Of a stretch of 64,000 nt of DNA, positions 18,775-27,682 are shown in pieces. This DNA is from Planctomycetota bacterium (GTDB taxonomy: Bacteria; Planctomycetota; UBA1135): positions 1-64,000 of the forward strand of contig JAAESM010000042.1 in NCBI GenBank assembly GCA_024229395.1, read 5' to 3'. The notes below the pieces were generated by a model that had not been told where the DNA came from, ran no database searches, and saw nothing but the letters and a program-made list of their open reading frames with translations. The translations under genes and the position numbers were made by a program. Position 1 is the first letter of the stretch; every line of letters begins with the position of its first letter.

Positions 18775-18793
18775 ATCGGAGCAACTCCGAGGG

Positions 18794-19201
18794 TTATGGA
18801 GTTCCTGCTGAATCAGCCGATTTGGGGCCGTTTGGAGCATTTCGCTCCTTGTGCCAAATCGACACGCTGTCGCACAAAGCCATCGCCAGCAGCAGCCAGC
18901 CTAGCCAGTTCTTCCAGCCGCCTGCATCTTCAGGTTGGATCATGGCAGTGTTGAACCATCCAACAATCCAGAAGGTCAGCGTGCGAGTCAGGTACCAGAC
19001 ATACTTGCCTCCACCGGCGCAATACAAGATGTGCCCTAGCTTGACGACATTCCAAAGGATGGCTGCGCAAACTAGGGCAATGACGGTCCAGTCAATGGCC
19101 GTCCGATCCACGTCGCTCAATCGAAGCACGTAGAAAAGCACGCCGCATGCGAGCGCGCCGTTAATCAGGAAGGAACCTTTATTTTTCGGCGACGAGTTCA
19201 T
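18794..19201 (-). CDS. Small integral membrane protein of unknown function
   Basis: 135 residues with about four hydrophobic segments (FLINGALACGVLFYVLRL; WTVIALVCAAILWNVVKL; TFWIVGWFNTAM; WLLLAMALCDSVSI) and a charged C-terminus. No family recognised. The ATG at 19201 lies inside the last codons of the selenoprotein candidate, so it is co-transcribed with it and could be a membrane partner. A TTG at 19216 is an alternative start. Confidence 0.65.
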   Translation of the reverse strand: MNSSPKNKGSFLINGALACGVLFYVLRLSDVDRTAIDWTVIALVCAAILWNVVKLGHILYCAGGGKYVWYLTRTLTFWIVGWFNTAMIQPEDAGGWKNWLGWLLLAMALCDSVSIWHKERNAPNGPKSADSAGTP

Positions 19202-20498
19202 CAACGATTTTCTCAACGCCTCGGCCGCGTGGGCTTAGGGCGCGGATCACGCCGTCGCGGTCAAGAACGTAGGAGGTGGGGTAACCCGTGACTCCCCATT
19301 GGGCAGGAATTCCGCCGCTGGTGGAGCCATTCCAAATGCTATTCCAAGTAATGCCGAACTTCTCCATGTCGGCACGATACTTATCCTTGTCACGATCGGT
19401 GTTAATGCCGAGGATGACGAAGTCTTCTGCAGAGTGACGCTCGACCAGCGCCTTGAGGTGAGGGAACTCACCTTTGCAAGGGCCTCACCAAAAGCCCCAG
19501 AAGTCAATCAGGACCACCTTCCCGCGATAGTCGTAGAGGTTGATCTCGTTGCCGTCGACGTCGGTGCCGGTGAAGTTGGCAGGTGTGCCGCCAATGACCA
19601 GAGTATCACGGGCGTTCAGCATGCCATCCAAGCGCGCGGCTTCATCGCTGTCAGGCCAGGTCTTGATGACCCTTTCCGCAAGGCTGCGCCCCTTCTCAAA
19701 GGTCTCGCCGCTGGAATCCAGCATGTTGCGCGAGCGCGCAGTCATGGTGGCGCGTTCGATTTCTTCGACAACAGTCACATCTTGCAGGTATTGCAGGACC
19801 TTGTCGGTAGTCTTGCCACTGAACTGCCAGCCGGAGCCAACAGAGCGGCGCAACTGAGCGCTTAGTTGTACATCGTTGCGTACGGCAGTTGCCAAGCTGA
19901 AGGCCTCGCCTTGCCAGCGCAACTTGCGGTAGTCCTGAAGCACACTGTCATGCTGGAAATTCCTCAAGCACCAAAGGCGTGCCGAGATGTTACCCAAGTC
20001 TGCGTGGTCGCGGAAGCGCGCGTAGTAGCTGGCAGTAGGTTCTTCCGGGTACGGCCCGCGGAAGTTCTCTTGCGAACTCAGCGTGGTGATCTCGTTGACC
20101 CAGGCGGCGTACTCGGCGTTGTATTCCTGCTCTAGGCTGGTGAAGCCAACCAAGGCGGAGCTCGGTGCCGCTTCTTGTCCGGGGCGAACCTGTGGGGTTG
20201 CGGCCATGCCGCTTGCTGGTTTCATGGTTGGGATAGCTGGAATGCTATCCGGGGCAGGCTCTCGTCCTGGGCGTACCAATGGCACAGCTGCAACGCCAGG
20301 CTCAGCCTTTTTGCCGGGTTTGGCGGCCTTGCCAGGCTTCGCAGGTTCCTGCGCTGGACGGACCAACGGAACGGCTGCGACAGCTGGTTTAGCTTCTTTG
20401 GCGGGGGGGGGCGGCTGTGCCGGTTCCTGGCCGTGAGCCAAACTAATGGGGGCAAGGGCGAGGACCAAACCGCACCAGTGTTGAGCGGATAGAGGCAT
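19179..20498 (-). CDS. TlpA/thioredoxin-like selenoprotein candidate (in-frame TGA at active-site Cys)
   Basis: Read through one TGA (19487-19485) the frame encodes 439 residues: signal peptide (MPLSAQHWCGLVLALAPISLAHGQ), a Pro/Ala-rich linker with repeated AVPLVRP units, a helical region, then a TlpA-type thioredoxin domain: NEINLYDYRGKVVLIDFWGF, then W-U-GPCKGEFPHLKAL, INTDRDKDKYRADMEKFG, and the cis-Pro region GVTGYPTSYVLDRDGVI. The TGA falls exactly on the first Cys of WCGPC, giving U338-x-x-C341. A hairpin follows immediately (see the SECIS entry). Conserved sequence on both sides argues against a dead gene. Translation stopping at the TGA would give 337 residues without the active site. 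The start at 20498 is preferred over 20528 because of the signal peptide. Confidence 0.8.
19451..19487 (-). promoter_or_regulatory. Putative bacterial SECIS element
   Basis: On the minus strand the UGA codon (19487-19485) is followed by GGC and then CCUUG-CAA-AGGUGAG-UUCC-CUCACCU-CAAGG. The upper stem has 7 perfect pairs, the lower stem 5, with a 3-nt bulge on the 5' side. The apical loop begins 18 nt after the UGA, within the usual distance for bacterial SECIS hairpins. If the closing G-C pair opens, the loop begins with G, as in known elements. Confidence 0.65.
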
Positions 20499-20514
20499 CC
20501 TGCCATCATACCCC

Positions 20515-22212
20515 ATGCCCAAGTGCACCCTTCTTTTGCTTGTTGCCTCCTTAACGTTGGCTTCCTGTCAAGATCCGCCGCCGCCGGGGCCGCACCCGCA
20601 GATGATTCTGTTTAACGGCCTGGTCTACACACAAGCTGAGCCTCAGCGCATTGTAGAGGCCATCGCGATTCAAGATGGGCGTGTACTGGCGATTGGTGAT
20701 GACAGTGACATCCTTGCTCTAGCCAACAGCAACACCCAGCGTTTCAATCTTGAAGGGCGCGCGGTCTATCCAGGATTTGCCGACGGCCACGCGCATTTAG
20801 TTGGTGTCGGCACCAGTCTTGAGAATTTGGATTTGATGGGTACGACTTCCTATCAGCAAGTCATTGAGCGAGCGGTTGCAAAGCATCAAGAACTGCCAAA
20901 AGGAGAATGGCTGTTCGGCCGCGGATGGGATCAAAACGATTGGCGAGAGAAGTCCTTTCCAACGCACCATGCATTGAGCAAGGCGATCCCGGATCGACCT
21001 GTAGTCCTAGTCCGCGTGGATGGGCATGCACTGTTGGCGAATCAAGCTGCGATGGATGCTGCCGGAATCACGAGGGCAACCGCCGACCCCGAGGGTGGGC
21101 GCTTGGAGCGCGACGTTGAAGGTCACCCGACCGGAGTGTTCGTCGACAACGCCGAGATGCTGATTCAAGCTGCAGCTCCAGGCACGACGATCGATGCCGT
21201 GAAACGCGCGGTTGGTGCAGCCACCGCCGCCTTCCACGCTCAAGGGATCACTGCCGTTCACGATGCCGGCGCTGGCGAAGCGACCTTGGCTTATCTGGAA
21301 TCGATGGCAACCGAAGGCCGCTTGCAGCTGCGCCTTCACGAGATGCTGCATGGTTCCGATCCGGAACTGCTGAAGCGTCGCTTTGCTGCTGGTCCCGTCG
21401 CTGACTTCGGTGGCAAGGGCACGCTGGCCATTCGTGCGGTCAAGATCTACACCGATGGTGCTCTCGGTTCGCGTGGCGCAGCCTTGTTGGAGGAGTATTC
21501 CGACGACCATGGCAACCATGGTTTGCTGATTACCTCCGATGCCAAACGCAAAGCGATTGTCATGGACGCATTGGCCGCGGACTTCCAAGTGGCCACGCAC
21601 GCGATTGGTGACCGAGGCAACCGCCAAACCTTGGATGTATACGAGCAGGCATTCGCCGAAGCAGATGCGCAAGATGAGGCGGATCAAGATCGACGCTGGC
21701 GAATCGAGCATGCCCAGGTCATACACCCAGAAGACTTTAAGCGCTTCGCCGACTTGGGAGTAATCCCTGCCATGCAGGCGCAGCACCAGACCAGTGATAT
21801 GCCCTGGGCCGAGGATCGTGTTGGGCCGGAGCGGATTCTTGGGGCCTATGCGTGGCGCAGTTTTTTGAATGTTGGTTGTGTAATTCCGGGTGGTTCCGAC
21901 GCACCAGTGGAACGCTTAGATACCGTTGCTCAATTCATTGCCGCGGTTACCCGCGCAACTCCGGAGGGAGAGCCCGAAGGTGGTTGGTATCCCGAGCAAA
22001 ACCTCACGCGCCAGGAAGCCCTCAACATGTTGACCACATGGCCGGCGTACGCCGCTTTCCGTGAACATGACCTTGGTCGTTTGGAGCAAGGTTTTCGCGC
22101 CGACATGGTGATCTTCTCTGCCGACTTGATGACTTTACCGCTCGATCAATTGGCAGACTGCAAGCCGGTCCTCACGATCTTCAATGGCGAAGTCGTGTGG
22201 GTGGAGCAGTAA
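20515..22212 (+). CDS. YtcJ-like amidohydrolase lipoprotein
   Basis: 565 residues of the amidohydrolase-3 (YtcJ) family. A lipoprotein signal ends in LTLASC (Cys18-19). Then come the N-terminal beta-sandwich strands (ILFNGLVYTQAE; VEAIAIQDGRVLAIGD), the metal motif VYPGFADGHAHLVGVG, FGRGWDQNDW, KIYTDGALGSRGAALLEEY, ATHAIGDRGNRQTLDVYE, RIEHAQVIHPED and the closing GSDAPVERLDTV. Substrates of the family include N-substituted formamides and amides; the actual one is unknown. It is divergent from the selenoprotein gene. Confidence 0.88.
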   Translation: MPKCTLLLLVASLTLASCQDPPPPGPHPQMILFNGLVYTQAEPQRIVEAIAIQDGRVLAIGDDSDILALANSNTQRFNLEGRAVYPGFADGHAHLVGVGTSLENLDLMGTTSYQQVIERAVAKHQELPKGEWLFGRGWDQNDWREKSFPTHHALSKAIPDRPVVLVRVDGHALLANQAAMDAAGITRATADPEGGRLERDVEGHPTGVFVDNAEMLIQAAAPGTTIDAVKRAVGAATAAFHAQGITAVHDAGAGEATLAYLESMATEGRLQLRLHEMLHGSDPELLKRRFAAGPVADFGGKGTLAIRAVKIYTDGALGSRGAALLEEYSDDHGNHGLLITSDAKRKAIVMDALAADFQVATHAIGDRGNRQTLDVYEQAFAEADAQDEADQDRRWRIEHAQVIHPEDFKRFADLGVIPAMQAQHQTSDMPWAEDRVGPERILGAYAWRSFLNVGCVIPGGSDAPVERLDTVAQFIAAVTRATPEGEPEGGWYPEQNLTRQEALNMLTTWPAYAAFREHDLGRLEQGFRADMVIFSADLMTLPLDQLADCKPVLTIFNGEVVWVEQ

Positions 22213-22923
22213 TCAAGGCGAGGCGAGCTCGTTCTTTTGCGCGGCGGCCAGGGTGGAGCGTGCACCTTGGTCCAAGGCCTCGAGCATCAAGGTCGCTGCT
22301 GCATTGCCATCGCGTTCGGCCAGTGAATCGATGATCCGCAAGTGGATCTTCCATGTGGAAGTAGCAATCTCTTGATTCACTTGCAGGCCGACGGCATGGT
22401 GACCATGGAACATCTGGATCAAGACGCGCGAATGACCGATGGTGCTTTCGATGTGGCGATTACGTGCCGCGCGAATCAAGGTGCGGTGAAATTGCTCCTC
22501 GATCGCGAACCATTTTTCCAAGGCTCCATCCTTCAAGAAATCACCGGACAGTTCCAATGACTCCGCCAGCTCACGTTGTTGTTCACACAGGTTGCGTAGG
22601 TTGCCCAACTCGGCATCGCTGATCATCTGCGCAGCCTTGCGCACCGCGAAGGGTTCGATGGCTTGGCGGAATTCGTAGAGCTCGAGAATCGACTCGGGGT
22701 CCGGAGTGGGGACGAACGCACCCGCACCTTTGACGTGATTCAGCAGACCTTCCGCGGCCAGACGCCCAATGGCTTCGCGCACCGGATTGAGGCTAGCTCC
22801 CAGCTCTGAGGCAATTTGTCGCGTGACAAGTTGCTGCCCAGAGGGGTATTGGCCATTGAGGACCCGCGAGCGAATGTGCTGATACGCTCGGTCTGCTACA
22901 CTTGAACCATCATGAGGGTTCAT
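22213..22923 (-). CDS. GntR-family regulator, FCD subfamily
   Basis: 236 residues from the ATG at 22923 (an in-frame ATG at 22941 is possible). The N-terminal winged helix is typical of GntR: ADRAYQHIRSRVLNGQYPSG, then RQIASELGASLNPVREAIGRLAAEGLL. The C-terminal FCD ligand domain has the conserved YEFRQAIEPFAVRKAA, the D/H metal positions in EEQFHRTLIRAARN and a closing HLRIIDSLAERDGNAAATLM. It is divergent from the sialidase gene with overlapping 5' ends, so it probably controls the sialic acid locus, like NanR. Confidence 0.88.
   Translation of the reverse strand: MNPHDGSSVADRAYQHIRSRVLNGQYPSGQQLVTRQIASELGASLNPVREAIGRLAAEGLLNHVKGAGAFVPTPDPESILELYEFRQAIEPFAVRKAAQMISDAELGNLRNLCEQQRELAESLELSGDFLKDGALEKWFAIEEQFHRTLIRAARNRHIESTIGHSRVLIQMFHGHHAVGLQVNQEIATSTWKIHLRIIDSLAERDGNAAATLMLEALDQGARSTLAAAQKNELASP
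22897..22922 (+). promoter_or_regulatory. -10 element and inverted repeat at the nan-locus start
   Basis: TACACT (22897-22902) lies 9 nt before the sialidase ATG. It is followed directly by the inverted repeat TGAACC-N8-GGTTCA (22903-22922), which covers that ATG and touches the regulator's ATG. A regulator bound here would block both promoters. This is a candidate operator for the FCD protein; the family's operators vary. Confidence 0.45.
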
Positions 22924-25900
22924 GCTTCCATTCTGAGTCATCCAGTGGCAGAAATCAAGCCTTTAAGCGCTTTGATTACCACTTTTCTGACAGGTCTCCT
23001 GTGGCTGGGAGTGCTTGCTCCCAATGCCGCCGCCGCACAGCAGGAGCAAGTCATCAGGATCGCTTGCGTCGGCGATTCGATTACCGAGGGCAATGCCAAC
23101 CTGGATTATCTGGTGAATGCTTGGCCGCTGATCCTGGATCGTTTTCTCGAGGAATTAAAGCCAGGCGTATATGAAAGTCGTAACTTTGGTCGCTCCGGCG
23201 CCACCATGTTGCGCAAAGGTCGCAAGCCATATTGGGATCAAGATGTGTTCGCCAAGAGTAAGGACTATCAACCGAACATCGTCATCATCAATTTGGGCAC
23301 GAACGACGCCGTCAATGCCAACTGGTTAGAGCGTGGAAGTGATTTCGAGAAGGATTATCGCGCCTTGATTGAGATTTACCTTGGGCTGGCATCTCAACCG
23401 CAGGTCTATCTCAGCAACCTCACGCCGATGACTTACCCGCACCCGCGTGTGCAGGAGTGCGAACCACATCGCGCCGAGATTGAGTCCATCATCTGCGCGT
23501 TAGCAGATGAATATGGCCTGGAGATCATCGACTTCAAGCAGTCATTGATGCATAAGAGTTGGTTACTGACTGATGGTCTGCACCCGAACACTGGTGGCAA
23601 CGAGCAGATGGCGCGCGCTGCAGCGAAAGCCCTGACTGGCCAACTGCCGAAGATCGACAACAGTATTCGTCCCAAAGCTGTTTCAGGTTGGACTTTCCCC
23701 ATGCTCCTTGGCGGTCGTGCTTCAGAAGTCTATCTGGGAACATGGCAGCAATCCGAAAGTTGGGTGGAAGGAACGGGCGCGACCAAAAATCTGGTCGCCA
23801 GGGTTGGCTTGGGTGAAGGCGATTTTCACATCCGCGCGCGCTTGCGCATGAAAGGGCAGAAGAACTCTGCTGCCGGCTTTGTTCTGGATGACAACTTCTT
23901 CGGCTTCGAAGGAAACACCGGCCGGGTATTCCGAAATGGTGGCACCTTTGGGCGATTGCGCCTGCTGTTTGCCGCCGAGACCATGTGGGAGCGTGATTCA
24001 TGGATTGATTTCGACGTCGTCCGTAACGGCGAAATGGTCTGGTGGATGGTCAATGGTTTCATCCTCGACATGGCGCATCTGCCTGGGCAAATCGACAAGA
24101 TTTCATTCGACCCGAATCGCAGTCAGATGCAAATCAAGTCTTGGGCCGTGCGTGGCAACATCATCGAGCATCAAGAGCCACAGCTAGAGGCCCGCAGCGT
24201 GCAAATTCCGTGGATTGACCTGTCCCATCGATTCTCGCCAGAGGGTTGGGAGAAGTTCGGCAGTTCGCTGCTGATCGATTCGCCGGACGGGAGCCAGCAA
24301 GTGGAACTCTTGCCGCTGAAAGGATTCCAGAATCATTCGATGATCTATGCCCCACCTGAAAAAGGGGAGCGCTCAAAGGATTATCGCCCAGTTGCGGTCA
24401 GCCTTAGCGGTCGGCATCACAGCTATACCTATCTACCTGATGGCAGCCTCATGATCACGATGCTGGACACGCATCCCGACAGTCCAACCAACGGGGATTT
24501 TGTCGGATGGGTTGGCAACTTCGAGGATCTAATGCACGCCGGCGAAGGTGATTTCACCGTGCGCCTCCATCACTATGACCAAAAGCCGGGGCCGAATGCA
24601 CTTGGCCCGATCGTCAACGTTGATGATGCCTTCTTGGCATCGGTCAGCAGGGCGCTACCCAAGCGCGGCTTTGACATTCCAATCATAGATCTTGATGCCG
24701 ACGTCAGCCGCCATGTCGTGGTGGATCGTGAAGAGGGGCAGTACCTCGGTCATGTCACGACCACCTTGCTAGAGGATGGCAAGACCATCCTTGCGGTCTA
24801 TCCCAAGGGCCATGGTCGCGGCCCGATCGTCTACAAGCGTTCGCTCGATGCCGGCCTGACTTGGTCGGAGCGTTTGCCGACTCCAGAGAACTGGGCAACC
24901 AGTAAGGAAGTGCCCACCATCCATCCGGTAGTCGATCCTAAGACCGGCAAGAAGCGATTGATCATGTGGTCTGGGCTTTATCCGGCGCGGCTTGCGGTCA
25001 GTGAAGACGAAGGTCAAGTCTGGAGCCAGTTGCAGCCTGTCGGTGAGTGGGGCGGCATTGTCGTCATGGGCTTTGTGGAGCAACTGAAGAATGGCGATTA
25101 CATGGCGATGTTCCACGACGACGGACGTTTCTTCACCAAGGAAGGGCGCGGCGATCAGCCACCTGGATTCACGCTGTACAAGACCTTCAGCCATGATGGT
25201 GGCCTGACTTGGACTTACCCGGAAACCGTTTGGGCGGGCAATGACATTCATCTTTGCGAGCCTGGCTGCGTGCGTTCTCCGGATGGCAAAACCCTGGCGG
25301 TGTTGCTGCGAGAGAATAGTCGCACGCGTAACAGTTACATCATCTTTTCGGAAGACGAAGGCCAGACTTGGTCAGCTCCGCGTGAGTTGCCAGCGAGCTT
25401 GACTGGTGATCGTCACACCGGAAAGTACACTCCCGATGGTCGCCTGTTCTTGACCTTCCGCGATACTGCTCATGACAGTCCAACTCAAGGTGATTGGGTG
25501 GCGTGGGTTGGCACTTGGGAGGACCTGCTGAATGGTTGGCCAGGGCAATACCGTGTGCGCATCAAGGACAACAAGCATCGCTGGGATACCACCTATCCTG
25601 GTTTGGAAGTGCTTGCCGATGGCACCATCGTCACCACCACTTACGGACATTGGCAGGAGGGGGAGGAGCCGTACGTCTTGAGTGCGCGCTTCACTTTGGA
25701 GGATCTCGATCAACGCGCCGCTCTGCTGCCAATCAAGACCACCTTGTTCGAACGCGGTCAAGGTGGGGTCCATACCTATCGCACTCCAGCCTTGGTCACC
25801 ACTAACAACGGCGTGATGATTGCCGCGTGCGATGCGCGCATCAACAGTAGTCGTGACTTGCCGAACAACATTGATACCGTGCTTCGCCGCAGCACCGACG

Positions 25901-26784
25901 GGGGCGAGACTTGGCGCCCGATTCAGAATGTCATCGATTGGTCCGGCAAGGAAGGCACCGCCGACCCAAGCCTGCTAGTGGATCGTGAGACAGGGCGCAT
26001 CTGGTGTGCAGTGACGTGGTCGGAAACCACGCATTGGCGCAATTCAAAACCAGGTTTTGGTCGCGATACTTTCCACAACTTGTTGATCTATTCCGACAAT
26101 GACGGCGAGACCTGGTCTGAGCCCAAGGACATCACCGAGAGCCTCAAGGACCCCGAGTGGCGCAGCGTTTGGTTCAGTCCTGGATCCGGGATTCAGTCTG
26201 CCTCAGGCCGTCTATTCCTGCCATTCTCGGCCGCCGACGCGGAAGGAAACGATTCCTCATGGGCTGCAATCAGTGATGATCATGGCAAGAATTGGAGTCG
26301 CGTCGGGCCGATTGGTGCCAAGACCAACGAGAACATGATCGCCCAACTTGCCGACGGCACCTTGATCTGCAATCTACGCTCCAGGCATGGCAAGAATCAA
26401 CGCGGGGTTTGCTTCTCGCGCGATAACGGTGATCATTGGAGTCCGATGAAGCACGATGCTGGTCTGACTGAACCTGTATGCCAAGCAAGCTTGCTGACTG
26501 TACCCGCGGACCAGTCTCCTGACGGTCGCGAGTGGTTGGTCTTCTGTAATCCCAACAGTACCAAGCGTGAGAACCTGACCGTCAAGGTCAGCTTCGACGG
26601 CGGCAACACTTGGCCAATCGCGCGTGTGCTTCATGCTGGTCCAACCGCCTACTCCTCTTTGACGATCCTGCCTCAAGGCGGGCTCGGCGTGCTCTATGAA
26701 CGTGGCATCAAGGGCGCCTATGAGGGCATCTCCTTCGCTGCACTGCCTTGGCAATGGTTGATGGAGGGGCAGTCGAATGACTAA
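22912..26784 (+). CDS. Secreted SGNH esterase fused to tandem sialidase propellers
   Basis: 1290 residues. A signal peptide covers about residues 18-42. An SGNH hydrolase follows, with block I ACVGDSITEG (Ser56), INLGTNDAVN and catalytic TDGLHPN (about 220). Residues about 250-420 resemble a concanavalin-type beta sandwich. Two BNR propellers come next: Asp boxes near 643 (SLDAGLTWSE), 697, 760 (SHDGGLTWTY) and 813, then near 994 (STDGGETWRP), 1061, 1121, 1170 and 1228. The second propeller opens with GVHTYRTPALVTT, the RIP-like motif (YRTP) of exo-sialidases. Expected action: remove O-acetyl groups and release terminal sialic acid outside the cell. It overlaps nanA by 8 nt. Confidence 0.88.
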   Translation: MRVHASILSHPVAEIKPLSALITTFLTGLLWLGVLAPNAAAAQQEQVIRIACVGDSITEGNANLDYLVNAWPLILDRFLEELKPGVYESRNFGRSGATMLRKGRKPYWDQDVFAKSKDYQPNIVIINLGTNDAVNANWLERGSDFEKDYRALIEIYLGLASQPQVYLSNLTPMTYPHPRVQECEPHRAEIESIICALADEYGLEIIDFKQSLMHKSWLLTDGLHPNTGGNEQMARAAAKALTGQLPKIDNSIRPKAVSGWTFPMLLGGRASEVYLGTWQQSESWVEGTGATKNLVARVGLGEGDFHIRARLRMKGQKNSAAGFVLDDNFFGFEGNTGRVFRNGGTFGRLRLLFAAETMWERDSWIDFDVVRNGEMVWWMVNGFILDMAHLPGQIDKISFDPNRSQMQIKSWAVRGNIIEHQEPQLEARSVQIPWIDLSHRFSPEGWEKFGSSLLIDSPDGSQQVELLPLKGFQNHSMIYAPPEKGERSKDYRPVAVSLSGRHHSYTYLPDGSLMITMLDTHPDSPTNGDFVGWVGNFEDLMHAGEGDFTVRLHHYDQKPGPNALGPIVNVDDAFLASVSRALPKRGFDIPIIDLDADVSRHVVVDREEGQYLGHVTTTLLEDGKTILAVYPKGHGRGPIVYKRSLDAGLTWSERLPTPENWATSKEVPTIHPVVDPKTGKKRLIMWSGLYPARLAVSEDEGQVWSQLQPVGEWGGIVVMGFVEQLKNGDYMAMFHDDGRFFTKEGRGDQPPGFTLYKTFSHDGGLTWTYPETVWAGNDIHLCEPGCVRSPDGKTLAVLLRENSRTRNSYIIFSEDEGQTWSAPRELPASLTGDRHTGKYTPDGRLFLTFRDTAHDSPTQGDWVAWVGTWEDLLNGWPGQYRVRIKDNKHRWDTTYPGLEVLADGTIVTTTYGHWQEGEEPYVLSARFTLEDLDQRAALLPIKTTLFERGQGGVHTYRTPALVTTNNGVMIAACDARINSSRDLPNNIDTVLRRSTDGGETWRPIQNVIDWSGKEGTADPSLLVDRETGRIWCAVTWSETTHWRNSKPGFGRDTFHNLLIYSDNDGETWSEPKDITESLKDPEWRSVWFSPGSGIQSASGRLFLPFSAADAEGNDSSWAAISDDHGKNWSRVGPIGAKTNENMIAQLADGTLICNLRSRHGKNQRGVCFSRDNGDHWSPMKHDAGLTEPVCQASLLTVPADQSPDGREWLVFCNPNSTKRENLTVKVSFDGGNTWPIARVLHAGPTAYSSLTILPQGGLGVLYERGIKGAYEGISFAALPWQWLMEGQSND

Positions 26785-27682
26785 CTCGCTGACTGGATTG
26801 GTCGCTGCCACGTTCTCGCCGATGCACGTCGATGGCAGTCTTAACTTGGCGGCCGTACCGCAATTGGTGGACTTCGTTTTGAGCCAAGGCGCAGATGGTA
26901 TCTTCCTGAATGGCAGCACCGGAGAGAGCTCCTCGTTGACCACCGAAGAACGTATGGCCATCACCGATGCCTATGTCGAGGCAACTGGAGCGCGCGCTCC
27001 GATCGCGGTTCACGTTGGGCATAACAGCCTTGCCGACGCCCGCACCCTTGCCGCTCATGCTGCCAAAGCTAATGTCCATGCGATCGCGGTGGCGCCACCG
27101 TCGTACTTCAAACCCGCTGGTGTGAATGAAGTGGTGGACTGCTTGTCGGAGATCGCCGACGCCGCGCCGGATACCCCGCTTTATTACTACCACATACCAG
27201 CATTGACCGGCGTTTCGATCTCGGCTTTGGAGTTGCTTGAACGCGCCGACCAGAAACTGCCCAGCTTCGTCGGCATCAAGTTCAGTCACTTCATGATGGA
27301 TGATTTGATCCGTTGCGTGAATCACGAACAAGGTAAGTACAACATCTTGTTCGGTTCCGACGAGATGTGTCTGGCTGGTTTGGCAATGGGTGCTGCAGGC
27401 GCAGTCGGTAGTACCTATAACTTCCTTGGACCGTTCTTTCAGAAGATGATGAGTGCCCTGGCGGAGGGGGATGTGGAGGCAGCTCGAAGCCATCAACTGA
27501 AAGCCACGCGCATAATCCACGCGATCCTTGCTCATGGTGGACTCAATGCCATCAAGGCAACCATGAACCTAGTCGGTGTGGATTGCGGCCCGACTCGATT
27601 GCCACTGGTTAATTTGGCTGGCCGAGAAGTTAAAGCACTGCAAGAATCATTGAAACTTGTTGGATTGCCATGTCGCGACTGA
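26777..27682 (+). CDS. nanA: N-acetylneuraminate lyase
   Basis: 301 residues of the DHDPS/NAL family. GSTGE (46-50) binds the pyruvate carboxylate. Tyr138 in YYYHIPALTGV is the catalytic tyrosine, in the YxIPA context specific for NAL rather than DapA. Lys168 in FVGIKFS forms the Schiff base. GSDEMCLAGLAMGAAGAVGS follows, as in NAL. It splits Neu5Ac to ManNAc and pyruvate in the cytoplasm. It overlaps the sialidase gene and the transporter fusion, so the locus is one operon. Confidence 0.93.
   Translation: MTNSLTGLVAATFSPMHVDGSLNLAAVPQLVDFVLSQGADGIFLNGSTGESSSLTTEERMAITDAYVEATGARAPIAVHVGHNSLADARTLAAHAAKANVHAIAVAPPSYFKPAGVNEVVDCLSEIADAAPDTPLYYYHIPALTGVSISALELLERADQKLPSFVGIKFSHFMMDDLIRCVNHEQGKYNILFGSDEMCLAGLAMGAAGAVGSTYNFLGPFFQKMMSALAEGDVEAARSHQLKATRIIHAILAHGGLNAIKATMNLVGVDCGPTRLPLVNLAGREVKALQESLKLVGLPCRD

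Noticed and set aside
19485-20498. The TGA at 19487 as the true end of the thioredoxin-like gene
   Set aside because: The product would stop inside the active-site motif, while the remaining thioredoxin fold, including the cis-Pro region, continues in the same frame.
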